Shown in pieces: positions 1 to 9,399 of a DNA stretch of 40,236 nucleotides (its first letter is position 1; each line of letters begins with the position of its first letter). The notes below the pieces were generated by a model that was not told the DNA's origin, did no database searches, and saw only the letters and a program-made list of their open reading frames with translations. The DNA is taken from the NCBI GenBank assembly GCA_964538515.1, contig CAZIEW010000052.1:1-40236 (forward strand), written 5' to 3'. The position numbers were made by a program, and so were the translations under genes. The DNA comes from CALBZH01 sp964538515. Its GTDB lineage: Bacteria; Desulfobacterota; Syntrophobacteria; Syntrophobacterales; Syntrophobacteraceae.

Positions 1-600
1 CTGAACGGAGCCACCGTCTGCATCGTCAAGGGATCGACGCACGAGAGGAACCTTTTCGATTATTTCCGTGGTCGGCACTGGAGCTACCAGCCTGTACTCG
101 TCGAATCACAGGAGAAGGCTGCCGAGGCCCTGTTTTCAGGCCAGTGCCAGGCGTTCACTTCCGAGCGGCCCCAGTTGATGGCCACACGGTTGAGAGCGCC
201 GGACGGACCCGAAGGATATCTCCTCCTGCCCGACCAGATTACTACGGAGCCCATGGGCCCGGTGGTGCGGCGCGGTGATGACGAGTGGTTCACCATCGTG
301 AGATGGGTCCTCTTCGAGCTTTTTCGAGGAGAAGAGCTCGGGCTGACCCAGGCTAACGTGAAGACTCGGGTCGAGACCCGGGCGGAGCCGCTCGTGGATC
401 GGTGGCTGGAAGTGGATGAGATCATATCCAAAGCAATGGCCATCCCCCCCGGGTGGGTCATGCGTGTGCTGGCAAGCGTCGGCAACTACGGGGAGATGTT
501 TGAGCGCAACCTGGGCAGAGAAAGCGCCCTTAAGCTCGACCGCGGTCTCAACCGGTTATGGACGGACGGGGGGTTGATGTACTCTCCCCCGTTTCGCTGA
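1..600 (+). CDS. Amino-acid ABC transporter substrate-binding protein, C-terminal part
   Basis: The frame is open from the first base to a TGA at 598-600, giving 199 residues of a protein whose N-terminus lies outside the window. The visible part resembles the second lobe of polar or general amino-acid binding proteins (AapJ/BztA type): it begins with a GATVCIVKGST-like strand-loop, continues with a DYFRG helix, and has SERPQL and an aromatic-rich WFTIVRWVLFEL segment near the end, as in that family. Such proteins capture amino acids in the periplasm for an inner-membrane ABC permease. No permease or ATPase genes follow, so they would have to lie upstream or elsewhere. Family assignment is from motif memory; the substrate cannot be read. 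Confidence 0.72.
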   Translation: MNGATVCIVKGSTHERNLFDYFRGRHWSYQPVLVESQEKAAEALFSGQCQAFTSERPQLMATRLRAPDGPEGYLLLPDQITTEPMGPVVRRGDDEWFTIVRWVLFELFRGEELGLTQANVKTRVETRAEPLVDRWLEVDEIISKAMAIPPGWVMRVLASVGNYGEMFERNLGRESALKLDRGLNRLWTDGGLMYSPPFR

Positions 601-695
601 TGGAGTCGGGCTGCCGAGTCCGAGAGCACTCCCTTGGATCCTGAGCGGCGTCTGTCTTACGACGAGGCCATGAACCTTCCTTCTCGAGATGAGCC

Positions 696-2039
696 ATGAG
701 CGATCTGCAGGTTATTGTCACCCTGGTGGTCTTTGCCGGAGTTATCCTGGCGATTGCGCTCAATGTGATCGACCTTGCCGTGGCCGCCCTTCTGGGGGTG
801 AGCGTCATGCTCCTGTTCGGGGTTTTCACCCGGCAGGAATTCATGAACGCGGCACAATCCGCGGGCGGATCGATCGCTCTGCTGTTCGGCGGAATGGTCG
901 TGGCCCGAACGCTGGTGCCAACCGGCATTTTTGAGCTTGTGGGAGCACGCTTTCTTCGGGCCACGGGGGGAAGCGGCAAGCGGTTCCTTTTGTGGCTGGT
1001 CGTCCTGGTCGCACCGCTCTGCGCGTTTCTGCCGAACGCAACCACCGTGATCCTGCTTGCTCCCATCATCATTCGGGTTGCCACGGCGCTCAAGGTGGAT
1101 TTCGTCGGCCCTCTGGTTCTGACGGCCATCGTCAGCAACTCGGCTGGATTGCTCACCCTTGTCGGAGACCCGGCCACGTTCCTGGTCGGGAGCTCCATCG
1201 GAATGAGCTTTGGTCAGTACCTGCAGAAGGTGAGCCTGGGAGGGCTGCTGTCGGTCCTCATCCTCGTGCCGCTCCTCCCCCTTGTGATGCGGGATGTCTG
1301 GCATGTGAGGCAGACCCTTCCCGACGAGCTTCCGCAAAGACGTCTTGAACGCCCGGTTTTCTGCGTGGTTTCGCTTCTCGTCCTGGCCGTGATGATTCTC
1401 CTCTTTCTTTTTGGTGAGTTTCTTCCCTTTCAAATTGTCCCTCCCGCCGTGGCCATCGTCGGCGCGTCCCTGGCCCTGCTCATCATTTACAGTGTCAAGG
1501 TGGAGCCGGTGGATCAGGTGCTGAAAGACGTGGACTGGAAGACGCTCCTTTTTCTCACCTGCATGTTTCTCATGGTCGAGGCGTTCACGCGAACGGGGCT
1601 TCTGTACAGCCTCTCCCGAAACATGGTCGCCTGGTTCGGAACCAACCTGCTGCTGGTGGGCATGGTGATGCTCGGCGGGGTTGCCGCGGCATCCAGTGTG
1701 CTGGCGAACATTCCGGTGGTTGCAGCCATGGTCCTCCTCGTCAAAGGCTATTGCGTGGCGGCGGAGCTGGTGCCCGAGATGGCGGTCGGACCCACCTTTG
1801 CGGATTGGCCTGCTGCGACGCTGCCCATTTTTGTCGCCATGATGTTCGGGGGGACCCTGGGGGGAAACGCGACCCTGATCGGCGCCTCCGCCAATGTGGT
1901 CTCCGCGGGGATTTCCGCATCACACGGCAGACCCATCTCCTTCGGGACGTTCGCCCGGTACGGAGTCCCCCTGACGGTTTGTCAGATACTCCTTTCCGCC
2001 GGATATTTGCTGGCGCTGAGGTGGATGCTCGGTCACTGA
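696..2039 (+). CDS. ArsB/NhaD/SLC13-type anion or cation permease
   Basis: This 447-residue inner-membrane protein has about eleven hydrophobic segments. It shows the paired motifs typical of the ion-transporter superfamily that includes ArsB, NhaD and SLC13 carriers: a first-half FLPNATTVILLAP followed by GDPATFLVGSS, and a second-half SVLANIPVVAAM followed by GGNATLIGASANVV. The N/G-rich hairpins of the two halves form the substrate site in relatives. It could export arsenite, exchange Na+/H+ or carry a dicarboxylate; the sequence does not decide. The gene is 95 bp after the previous stop and 43 bp before the MscS gene. The start ATG has only a weak upstream purine run. Confidence 0.8.
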   Translation: MSDLQVIVTLVVFAGVILAIALNVIDLAVAALLGVSVMLLFGVFTRQEFMNAAQSAGGSIALLFGGMVVARTLVPTGIFELVGARFLRATGGSGKRFLLWLVVLVAPLCAFLPNATTVILLAPIIIRVATALKVDFVGPLVLTAIVSNSAGLLTLVGDPATFLVGSSIGMSFGQYLQKVSLGGLLSVLILVPLLPLVMRDVWHVRQTLPDELPQRRLERPVFCVVSLLVLAVMILLFLFGEFLPFQIVPPAVAIVGASLALLIIYSVKVEPVDQVLKDVDWKTLLFLTCMFLMVEAFTRTGLLYSLSRNMVAWFGTNLLLVGMVMLGGVAAASSVLANIPVVAAMVLLVKGYCVAAELVPEMAVGPTFADWPAATLPIFVAMMFGGTLGGNATLIGASANVVSAGISASHGRPISFGTFARYGVPLTVCQILLSAGYLLALRWMLGH

Positions 2040-2082
2040 CCGCAGGCAAACGCCGTCAAGGAGCACCGAAAGGATTAGGATC

Positions 2083-4479
2083 ATGGCCCTCATGACCTGC
2101 AGCAAGGTCGTATGCATTGGACTTCTCGGAAGCGTTCTTTTCTTGAGTCCCGCGGCCGGTTGGGCACAAGGCTTTGGGAAGGTGAAGTCGAAGACGCCGG
2201 CCAAAGAGTTCACAACCCCCGAAAACCTCGCTCCGGAAAAGGTCGACGGGTACCTCGCGGGACTCACCGACGAGCAGGCGAGGAAGGTGCTGGCCGCCGA
2301 GCTCAAGAAACAGGCTGCTGCCAAATCCGGCAAGGATACAAAGGGACACATCGGCGGCAAGGAAACCGGCCTCATCCTGGCTTTCTTCGCGTCCCAGCAC
2401 GCTTTGTCGGCCCTTTCCGATCAAATTGGCGGGATCGTTTCCGGGGCGCATACGTCGGCGGAGACGGATGTATGGGAAAAACTGGTCGGAGGCAGAGGAA
2501 GCGCTCCATTCCTAAACTCATTGGGCTTCCTCGTTCTCATCGTTCTGGCTGGCTGGGCGGCGGAACGGCTGCTCCTGCGCAAGACCGAGCGCCTTCGTCG
2601 CCAGTTGCTCGAGGCAATCCCTCGGGGCGGATGGGAGAAAGCGGGCATTCTCCTCTCGAGGCTCATCCTCGACAGCTTTGGCATTGCGGTCTATGCACTG
2701 ATCACGTTCGCCGCCTGTTCCATCCTCTACTGGGAGAGACAGGCCGCCTACCTGGTTTCAAGTGGTGTCATTGTCTCCTACTACTTCCGGATCATTGAGA
2801 TGGCGGCCCGGCTGATCACTTCCCCCAAGGCTCCCGAACTGCGCCTGGTGATCATGAGCGACGCCGATGCGAGCCTCCTCTACAAGTGGATCATCGGGAT
2901 CACCGCGTCCGTCGTTCCAGGGGCCGCCCTGGCTCTGGCGCTTCAGAAATCCGGGGCAAGCCGCGAGCTGTTCCTGTTCGTCTATTCCACCGCCGGCCCC
3001 ATCATGAGCGTCCTTCTCGCCGTGATGATCTGGCAGATCCGACATCGCGTGGCCGCGGTGATTTGTCCCCTTGGAGAGCCTGACTCCACCTCTGCGCGAC
3101 TCCTTCGTCAGCGGTGCGCCGACGCGTGGCACTATCCGGCCATCGCCTTTGCACTGGCGGTCGGCGCCTACTGGTGGGCGAGGGTTCTCATTTACGCCGA
3201 TGCGACCATCATGAGGCTTATCGTGAGCCTCTTTCTCGTTCCCGTCTGCATCGGGATGGATCAGTGGCTGCAGCAGATGTTCACCCGGTTGCGGGGCAAA
3301 CCGCGCGAGGTGATCGATTTCTCTCCCACGGAGGAAGAGGAAGAGCAAGCGCCGGTCCAGTCAATGAGGCGTGGTATGACCCACCGGGGCAAGCTCTCGG
3401 AGAAGGACATGAGCATCTACTTTCCCTTGATCCACAAGACCTTTCGGGGGGTGCTCCTGGTCTTCCTCTTCTTTGCGGCTCTAGAGCTTTGGGGGATCGA
3501 ATTCGATCTCGGGTGGCTGTTTGCCCAGAGCGTCCTCGGCGTCGTCATCGCACTGCTCGTCGGGGTGATTGCCTGGGAAGTCGTGAAAGCCCGCATCGAC
3601 CAAAGAATCCAAGAGGAAGCGCCGTTTCAAAGCGACGAAGCCGAAGAGGGCGGCTCCGGCGGATCCCGCACCGGGACACTGCTCATGCTGTTGCGCAAGT
3701 TCATTCTGGTCTTTCTTGTCATTGTCGTCGGCTTCAGCGTCCTGGCCTCCCTTGGCGTGAACATCGCGCCGCTCCTCGCCGGTGCCGGCGTGGTCGGCCT
3801 TGCCATCGGGTTCGGGTCGCAGACATTGGTGAAAGACATCATTGCCGGGATCTTCTTTCTCATCGACGACGCCTTCCGGGTGGGAGACTATGTCGAAGCA
3901 GGGACCGCCAAAGGCACGGTTGAGCACATATCCCTCCGATCGATCAGGCTCCGCCATCCCCGGGGTCCGATCTCCGTCGTCCCCTTCGGGGCTCTCAAGG
4001 TGGTCAAAAACTTCACCCGCGACTACATCATCGAAAAACTGGACGTTCGGGTCCGCTTCGATGTCGACCCCGACGTGATCCGCAAAATCGTCAAGAAGCT
4101 CAACAAGGAGATCAAGGCGGACGAAGAGCTCGCCGGTTTCCTGTTGAGCGACATCAAGTCTGCCGGGGTGCGGGCCATAGACGACTCGGCCATGATCATT
4201 CGGGTTAAGTTCAAGTGCATCCCAGGCGAGCAGTTCATCCTGCGCCGCGAAGTCTTTCATCGGCTGCAGAGGGCCTTCAAAGAAAAGGGAATCGAGTTCG
4301 CCGATCGAAACGTGACGGTGTACCTGCCGCAGCAGCCTGCATCGGATGGAAGTCCAGCGTCTCCAGGCGGGGGGAGCCTGCCCCTGGCTGCCGCCGGGGC
4401 TGCCGCTGCTGCGGCCATCGCTCAGGCTGACGCGGAGGCCCTGGCAAAGTTGACCGAAAAGCAGAAGCCGGAGGAGTAG
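2083..4479 (+). CDS. Large mechanosensitive channel of the MscS family
   Basis: The 798-residue protein starts with a cleavable signal peptide (about residues 1-29, ending AAGWAQ), has a lysine-rich periplasmic stretch, then many membrane helices. The MscS core begins near residue 560 with the pore-lining helix GAGVVGLAIGFGSQ, followed by VKDIIAGIFFLIDDAFRVGDYV and the beta domain with VPFGALKVVKNF. This is the MscK/YbdG/MscM-like layout: a large periplasmic and membrane N-terminal part before the standard pore. Such channels release solutes upon hypo-osmotic shock. The C-terminus is alanine-rich and ends charged, likely disordered in the cytoplasm. AAAGGATTAGG precedes the ATG. It stands alone, with no partner gene implied. 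Confidence 0.88.
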   Translation: MALMTCSKVVCIGLLGSVLFLSPAAGWAQGFGKVKSKTPAKEFTTPENLAPEKVDGYLAGLTDEQARKVLAAELKKQAAAKSGKDTKGHIGGKETGLILAFFASQHALSALSDQIGGIVSGAHTSAETDVWEKLVGGRGSAPFLNSLGFLVLIVLAGWAAERLLLRKTERLRRQLLEAIPRGGWEKAGILLSRLILDSFGIAVYALITFAACSILYWERQAAYLVSSGVIVSYYFRIIEMAARLITSPKAPELRLVIMSDADASLLYKWIIGITASVVPGAALALALQKSGASRELFLFVYSTAGPIMSVLLAVMIWQIRHRVAAVICPLGEPDSTSARLLRQRCADAWHYPAIAFALAVGAYWWARVLIYADATIMRLIVSLFLVPVCIGMDQWLQQMFTRLRGKPREVIDFSPTEEEEEQAPVQSMRRGMTHRGKLSEKDMSIYFPLIHKTFRGVLLVFLFFAALELWGIEFDLGWLFAQSVLGVVIALLVGVIAWEVVKARIDQRIQEEAPFQSDEAEEGGSGGSRTGTLLMLLRKFILVFLVIVVGFSVLASLGVNIAPLLAGAGVVGLAIGFGSQTLVKDIIAGIFFLIDDAFRVGDYVEAGTAKGTVEHISLRSIRLRHPRGPISVVPFGALKVVKNFTRDYIIEKLDVRVRFDVDPDVIRKIVKKLNKEIKADEELAGFLLSDIKSAGVRAIDDSAMIIRVKFKCIPGEQFILRREVFHRLQRAFKEKGIEFADRNVTVYLPQQPASDGSPASPGGGSLPLAAAGAAAAAAIAQADAEALAKLTEKQKPEE

Positions 4480-4556
4480 GTTCGTATGACGGGAATCTGG
4501 ACCCCATTCCGACGGGGATGTTGATGCAGTCCGATTCACGACCGTTGGTGATTGCC

Positions 4557-4660
4557 CTTAGCCAAGGTGTCGGGTGTCAGGTGTCAGCGAGAGAGGCCAC
4601 AAGCCGTTCGACTGAAACCTGAGCACTGAAACCTGAAACCGCCGGTCTCGAATTGCACGC
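4557..4660. repeat. GGTGTCAGG / CCTGAAACC palindrome-like repeat tract
   Basis: Between the MscS gene and the small secreted protein, the left half carries three GTGTC(A/G)GG-like units. The right half carries tandem CTGAAACCTGA and CACTGAAACCTGAAACC units that are roughly their reverse complement. The whole therefore reads as an imperfect inverted and tandem repeat. It has no T-tract, so it is not called a terminator. The rest of 4480-4715 shows nothing else recognisable. Confidence 0.5.
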
Positions 4661-4715
4661 GTGTTGATGCGAGGGGAAACGAAAGCTGCATGATTTCCAA
4701 TGAAGGGAGATGGAG

Positions 4716-5138
4716 ATGAGAACGTGCAAGACAATCTTGTTAGTCCTGCTGGTATGCGCCGCAACGACGGCCCTCGCGGCCGAGATCACGTCATCGGATG
4801 TGGCTGGTACGCCAAACGTCTACTGTACGGTGAGCAAGGAGCCCAATCCCGCGCTGGTGGGTCATTTCGCGGGTGTTCAGAGGAAGCTCAATGAGAAATC
4901 GAACGAATACGTCATGGAGCCCATCGAGTACTGGCTGCTGAAAAAAGGGGACAAATACGCGCTCTATTTCTATCGAGTCAAGGATGGGAAAGGCAAGAAG
5001 TACAGAGGATGGAGGAACTGGTACATCAAAGGGGACAAGATCAATACCGGAGAAAGCGCTGAAATTTTCGTCAAGGATGGAGAGGTCTTCTACCAGTGGA
5101 AGTTCAACAAGCCCGCAAAGCTGACACGCATCGAATAG
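4716..5138 (+). CDS. Small secreted protein of unknown function
   Basis: The product has 140 residues. It begins MRTCKTILLVLLVC and has a signal peptide ending near TTALAAE, so the mature protein of about 120 residues is exported. It is rich in Lys, Tyr and Trp (KKYRGWRNWYIKG) and looks like a small beta-rich domain; I do not recognise the family. An ATG six bases upstream (4710) is in frame, but the Shine-Dalgarno AAGGGAG at 4703-4709 abuts it. The same Shine-Dalgarno is about seven bases from the ATG at 4716, so that start is preferred. It is a single gene between two repeat-bearing spacers. Confidence 0.7.
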   Translation: MRTCKTILLVLLVCAATTALAAEITSSDVAGTPNVYCTVSKEPNPALVGHFAGVQRKLNEKSNEYVMEPIEYWLLKKGDKYALYFYRVKDGKGKKYRGWRNWYIKGDKINTGESAEIFVKDGEVFYQWKFNKPAKLTRIE

Positions 5139-5209
5139 GTGCCTGGCATTACGGCCGCACGAGTGCGGACTTCCGCAGCGCTAAGCAGTACAGCGTGACG
5201 AATGTTTTC

Positions 5210-5308
5210 ATTCCCCCCTTCAGGGGGGCATGGGGGTGCTGAAACTGTCGCGGAACAAGGATCTTTCGGATGTCATGACACCCCCCTGGCCCCCCTGAAG
5301 GGGGGAAT
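5210..5308. repeat. Palindromic repeat family B, copy 1 (ATTCCCCCCTT ends)
   Basis: The ends ATTCCCCCCTTCAGGGGGG (left) and CCCCCCTGAAGGGGGGAAT (right) are reverse complements, and the similarity extends about 30 bp inward on each side. The result is a hairpin-forming element of about 99 bp. A second extragenic copy lies at 35620-35715 and shares the preceding TTTTC and a short upstream stretch. A diverged copy lies inside cbiD. Confidence 0.7.
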
Positions 5309-5346
5309 TGACTGGTCAACCAGTTTAGGACTTTCGCAGCGTTGAG

Positions 5347-5457
5347 CTGGTGCTACGTCAACGAAGTGATGCCGGGCGAGACAACACCCCCCCAACCCCC
5401 CTCGAAGGGGGAATCAAAGAGGGGTGTATCCTGCGGAACGAAGCTGACAGAGCACTA
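5347..5457. repeat. Palindromic repeat family A, copy 1 (CTAGTGC ends)
   Basis: This is one of five copies in the window of an element of about 105-118 bp with inverted ends of the type CTAGTGCTCCGTCA and TGACGGAGCACTAG. Its interior contains a GCCGGGCAAGACAACACCCCCC block and a GGGGTGT block near the other end. The right end reads GACAGAGCACTAG. The spacer 5139-5487 holds this copy and the family B copy just upstream and no gene. Confidence 0.7.
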
Positions 5458-5487
5458 GCCCCGGTGGAGACTTAGGAAGGTTCCTCA

Positions 5488-6570
5488 ATGAGCGAAGCCC
5501 ATCGCGACATCACGCGAATCTTTCTCGCGGTGCTCTTTCTCGGGGCCCTGATCGGGACGGCCATCTGGATTCTCAAACCGTTCCTGGGAGCGGCCGTATG
5601 GGCGGTCACGATCGTGACCGCGACGTGGCCGCTCATGCTGTCGATCCAGGGTCGGCTGTGGAAGAAGCGGTCGCTTGCCGTGGCGGTCATGACGGTGATC
5701 CTGCTGTGCGTCCTGGTCGTCCCCCTTTGGATGGCCATCGGCACCATCGTGTCCAACGCCGACCGCATAGCCGGCTGGGTGAAAGCGGCCGCTGACTTTG
5801 AGGTCCCACGCCCGCCGGACTGGGTGGCCAAGCTGCCGCTGCTGGGCTCCGACCTCGCGGTGGCCTGGGAGAAGGCCGCCGTCACCGGCGTCCAGGATTT
5901 CCTCAAGAAATTGGCTCCATACGGCGGCAGCGCCATCCGGTGGTTCATCTCCGAGGTGGGCGGCTTCGGGGCCCTGGTCGTGCAGTTCCTGCTCACCGTG
6001 GTGTTCTCGGCCATCCTTTACGCCAAGGGTGAGCAGACCGCCGCGTGGATGCTTCGTTTTGGAAGACGTTTGGCAGGGGAGCGGGGGGAGCATTCGATCC
6101 AGCTTGCCGGGCAGGCCATCCGGGGTGTGGCGTTGGGCGTGGTGGTCACGGCTCTGGCCCAGACGCTCCTGGCTGCCGTCGGTCTCGTCATTGCGGGGGT
6201 TCCTTTTGCCGCCGTTCTCACGGCACTCCTGTTCATGCTGGCCATCGCCCAAGTCGGCCCCGCGCTGGTGCTGATCCCCGCGGTGGTCTGGCTCTACTAC
6301 AGCAGCGGCATCGCCTGGGGGACGTTTCTTCTGGTCTGGAGCCTGGTGGTCCTGACCATGGACAATTTTCTGCGGCCCGTTCTGATCAAGAAGGGCGCCG
6401 ACCTGCCCCTGCTGCTCATTTTCGCGGGCGTGATCGGCGGCCTCATCGCGTTTGGCCTGATCGGCATCTTCGTCGGCCCGGTGGTGCTCGCCATCGCCCA
6501 CACCCTGCTGGCCGCCTGGGTGGACGAAGACACCGTCGGTCGAGACTTGCCCCCCGAGCTGGAAGCATGA
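5488..6570 (+). CDS. AI-2E family permease (YdiK/PerM-like)
   Basis: The 360-residue membrane protein has a pair of N-terminal helices, a soluble stretch (about residues 95-145), then a block of five or six helices with the family-typical segments GVALGVVVTALAQTLLAAVG, ALLFMLAIAQVGPALV, DNFLRPVLIKKGADLPLLLIF and GLIGIFVGPVVLAI. Members were named for autoinducer-2 export, but many act as ion or small-solute exporters, so the substrate is unknown. AGGAAGG precedes the ATG. The stop lies 14 bp before the GH13 gene, so the two are probably co-transcribed. Confidence 0.85.
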   Translation: MSEAHRDITRIFLAVLFLGALIGTAIWILKPFLGAAVWAVTIVTATWPLMLSIQGRLWKKRSLAVAVMTVILLCVLVVPLWMAIGTIVSNADRIAGWVKAAADFEVPRPPDWVAKLPLLGSDLAVAWEKAAVTGVQDFLKKLAPYGGSAIRWFISEVGGFGALVVQFLLTVVFSAILYAKGEQTAAWMLRFGRRLAGERGEHSIQLAGQAIRGVALGVVVTALAQTLLAAVGLVIAGVPFAAVLTALLFMLAIAQVGPALVLIPAVVWLYYSSGIAWGTFLLVWSLVVLTMDNFLRPVLIKKGADLPLLLIFAGVIGGLIAFGLIGIFVGPVVLAIAHTLLAAWVDEDTVGRDLPPELEA

Positions 6571-6584
6571 AAGGAGAGTGCGCG

Positions 6585-8066
6585 ATGGGATCCTGGCCAC
6601 GACACCCGCTCATTTATGAGATCAATACCTGGGTTTGGCTTGACGAGCTCAGCCGGAGGGAGCAACAAGCGCTGTCTCTGGCTTCGGTTCCCGATGCACA
6701 GTGGGATCGCATCGCAGCGCTCGGCTTCGATGCGGTTTGGCTCATGGGGGTCTGGGAGCGGAGTCCCGAGGGTATCCGGATCTCCATGGCAAACAACGGA
6801 CTTCTCGAGGACTTTCGTCGGGCCCTTCCCGACTTTGCGGACCAGGATAACGTGGGGTCACCCTACTGTGTGCGCCGCTACGAAGTCGATCCCCACCTGG
6901 GCGGTCCCAAAGCCCTGGCGGCGGCACGAAACAAGCTCACCGAGCGGGGATTGCGCCTCATCCTGGATTTCGTCCCCAACCATGTGGCGCCCGATCATCC
7001 CTGGGCAACGGACCACCCCTCGTATTTCATCCGGGGGAGCGAGGAAGACCTCAAGGTGGATCCCCGCTCGTTCGCCGCGCTTGGCGGGCGGGTCTTTGCC
7101 TGTGGCCGCGATCCTTATTTTCCCGCCTGGGCCGATGTGCTCCAGCTGAACGCTTTTGATCCGGGGCTGCGCTCGGCAGCCGTCGAGACCCTGCGCTTGA
7201 TCGCCGGGCAGTGCGATGGGGTGCGCTGCGACATGGCCATGCTCCTGATGAATGCCATCTTCGAGAGAACGTGGGGGAGCCGGGCCGGATCGAAGCCCGA
7301 GAAGGAGTACTGGCTGGAAGTGATCCCGGCGGTCAAAGAGCACCATCCCGCATTCCGGTTCATTGCCGAGGCTTACTGGGACCTGGAGTGGGAGCTGCAG
7401 CAGCAGGGCTTCGACTACTGCTATGACAAGCGTCTCTACGACCGCCTGGAGCACGACCCGGCGGAGAGCGTGCGGCTCCACCTGTGCGCCGATCTCGGTT
7501 ACCAGGAGAAGCTGGTCCGCTTCATCGAAAACCATGACGAGCCTCGGGCGGCCGCCGCGTTCAAGCCGGACAAGCATCGCGCCGCAGCCGTGACCGCCAT
7601 GACGGTTCCAGGCGCCCGGTTGATTCATGAAGGGCAGATGGAAGGCCGAAAGGTCCGCCCCCCCGTCTTCCTGGCCCGGCGCCCGGAAGAGACGCCGGAT
7701 ACGGAGCTTGGCGCGTTCTACCGGCAGTTGCTCGAGACGCTGCGCCGGGGCGGCTTCCTCAAGGGGACGTGGGAGCTCTGCGAGCGGGTCGGGTGGCCGG
7801 ACAATGCGAGCCATAGGAACCTGGTTTCCTGGTGCTGGCTGAATGGGGATTCGCGCTGTCTGATCGTGGTGAATCTCTCCGAATTCCCTTCCCAGGGACT
7901 GGTTCGAGTCCCGTGGGGCGATCTCGCAGGCAAGACGTGGCGGCTGAAGGACGGTTTCACCGGGGATGTGTACGAGCGCAGCGGGGATGAGCTTTGCAGC
8001 CCGGGGCTTTATGTGGACCTTCCGGCCTGGGGGTTCCATCTTTTGGAATGGGGCTCGCCGCGATGA
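6585..8066 (+). CDS. GH13 alpha-amylase-family glycosidase or transglycosidase
   Basis: The 493-residue protein has no signal peptide, so it is probably cytoplasmic. It contains the conserved GH13 regions: DFVPNH (about 128-133), GVRCDMAML with the predicted nucleophile Asp216, AEAYWD with predicted acid/base Glu262, and ENHDEP with Asp318. A C-terminal beta-sandwich-like tail follows. It therefore looks catalytically complete and should act on alpha-glucosidic bonds; hydrolysis and transfer cannot be separated by eye. The start is the ATG with AAGGAGAG at 6571-6578. An in-frame ATG at 6567 would overlap the previous stop, but its Shine-Dalgarno is poor. It follows the AI-2E gene by 14 bp. 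Confidence 0.85.
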   Translation: MGSWPRHPLIYEINTWVWLDELSRREQQALSLASVPDAQWDRIAALGFDAVWLMGVWERSPEGIRISMANNGLLEDFRRALPDFADQDNVGSPYCVRRYEVDPHLGGPKALAAARNKLTERGLRLILDFVPNHVAPDHPWATDHPSYFIRGSEEDLKVDPRSFAALGGRVFACGRDPYFPAWADVLQLNAFDPGLRSAAVETLRLIAGQCDGVRCDMAMLLMNAIFERTWGSRAGSKPEKEYWLEVIPAVKEHHPAFRFIAEAYWDLEWELQQQGFDYCYDKRLYDRLEHDPAESVRLHLCADLGYQEKLVRFIENHDEPRAAAAFKPDKHRAAAVTAMTVPGARLIHEGQMEGRKVRPPVFLARRPEETPDTELGAFYRQLLETLRRGGFLKGTWELCERVGWPDNASHRNLVSWCWLNGDSRCLIVVNLSEFPSQGLVRVPWGDLAGKTWRLKDGFTGDVYERSGDELCSPGLYVDLPAWGFHLLEWGSPR

Positions 8067-8206
8067 AAACGGGTGATCGTTCCCGGATTGGAGGAGACCG
8101 CTCATCCCGGAGCAAAGCGGATTTCCGCATTTGGGGCACCGAGGAAGAGCGGAGCTTGGGCTGCTTGAGGGACCTTCAATCATGGTGGCTGAAGGGAGGA
8201 AAAGCC

Positions 8207-9292
8207 GTGGCCGTTCGGAAGATCTCCATCGCAGTGATTCAGGTGGGGCTCATAGTGGCTCTTTCCGGCTGCGGGGGCGTCGGCCCACGCAGCGTCTCCC
8301 GCGATCGCTTCGATTACACGACGGCCATCTCCGATTCCTGGAAGTCCCAGATGCTCGTCAACATGGTGAAGATGCGCTACGGCGACGCTCCAACTTTCCT
8401 GGACGTGGCGTCGGTGATCAACCAGTACTCCATCGAGAGCCAGGTGGACCTTCGGCTTGGCTGGGTCCACCATTTCAGCCCCAACCTGGCCAACACCCAG
8501 TCCGCCGGGGCGGCCGCCCGCTACATCGATCGTCCCACCATCACCTACAGTCCCCTCACCGGGGAAAAGTTCGCCCGGAGTCTCATGACCCCGATCCCTC
8601 CGGCGGCCATCCTGAGTCTGATCCAGGCGAACTACCCGGTCGATCTGGTGCTGAGGCTCTGTGTCCATTCCATAAACGGCGTCCGGAATCGCTTCGGCGG
8701 TGGCGCTCGGGCCCGTTCCGCCGATCCGGAGTTTTACGCGCTCATCGAGCGGCTGCGGAGCCTGCAGGCTTCGGGGGTTGTCGGCCTTCGCGTTCAGAAG
8801 ACCAACGCGCAGGAGGCCACGCTCATGACCTTGCGCGGCAAGGTGGATGAGGCCACGGAGGCGGACACGCTTGCCGTGCGCACGTTGCTGGGGCTCGACC
8901 CCAAGGCCCAGGAGTTTTCCGTCGTGTACGCCTCCGTGCCAAGAGACGACCGGGAGCTGGCTATCTTGAGCCGCTCGATCCTCGAGGTCATCATCGATCT
9001 CGCCTCGTACATCGACGTTCCCGAGGTCCACGTGGCGGAAAAGCGCGTGAATCCGACGCTCATCGAGGAGGGGTCCGCTGATCGCCCGCTCAGCCCCCTG
9101 ATTCGGGTTCACAGCTGCCCTCACGAGCCTGCCGATGCATTTGTCGCTGTGCCCTACAAAGGGTACTGGTTCTGGATCGACGACCGGGATCTCGCATCCA
9201 AACGGATGTTTTCATTTCTCATGTTCATCTTCACCCTCGTGGAAACCGGCGGCAAGGAGGGCGCGCCGATCGTGACGATCCCTGCGGGGTAA
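8207..9292 (+). CDS. Putative lipoprotein of unknown function
   Basis: The product has 361 residues from a GTG start with GAAGGGAGGA six bases upstream. The N-terminus has a basic residue, a hydrophobic core and a lipobox LSGC with Cys22, indicating a lipoprotein. The rest is soluble, with a conserved-looking start to the mature part (DYTTAISDSWKSQMLVNMVKMRYGDAP) and an aromatic C-terminal segment YKGYWFWIDDRDLASKRMF. I recognise it only as an uncharacterised lipoprotein type seen in proteobacteria. The open frame extends upstream to 7994 inside the GH13 gene, but those codons have no signal peptide or Shine-Dalgarno. The 140-bp gap before it holds nothing else recognisable. Confidence 0.75.
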   Translation: MAVRKISIAVIQVGLIVALSGCGGVGPRSVSRDRFDYTTAISDSWKSQMLVNMVKMRYGDAPTFLDVASVINQYSIESQVDLRLGWVHHFSPNLANTQSAGAAARYIDRPTITYSPLTGEKFARSLMTPIPPAAILSLIQANYPVDLVLRLCVHSINGVRNRFGGGARARSADPEFYALIERLRSLQASGVVGLRVQKTNAQEATLMTLRGKVDEATEADTLAVRTLLGLDPKAQEFSVVYASVPRDDRELAILSRSILEVIIDLASYIDVPEVHVAEKRVNPTLIEEGSADRPLSPLIRVHSCPHEPADAFVAVPYKGYWFWIDDRDLASKRMFSFLMFIFTLVETGGKEGAPIVTIPAG

Positions 9293-9399
9293 CCCGTCAC
9301 CTTGAGATTGGCTCGATTTGGGGCGATGATCCTGTCAGAGATCAACGCCCGGAGGCTTGGTGGACGTGCTTGACAAACGCGAACAAGAGGAGGTTGCCG

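Noticed and set aside
3481..4539. Long minus-strand frame (352 codons) opposite the MscS gene
   Set aside because: It is antisense to a well-supported gene; its product is Asp/Gly/Arg/His-rich without motifs. Similar shadows exist at 5485-6600, 6858-8183 and 11218-12657.
5139..5487. CRISPR-like repeats
   Set aside because: The repeats are single palindromic elements of different families without regular spacers.
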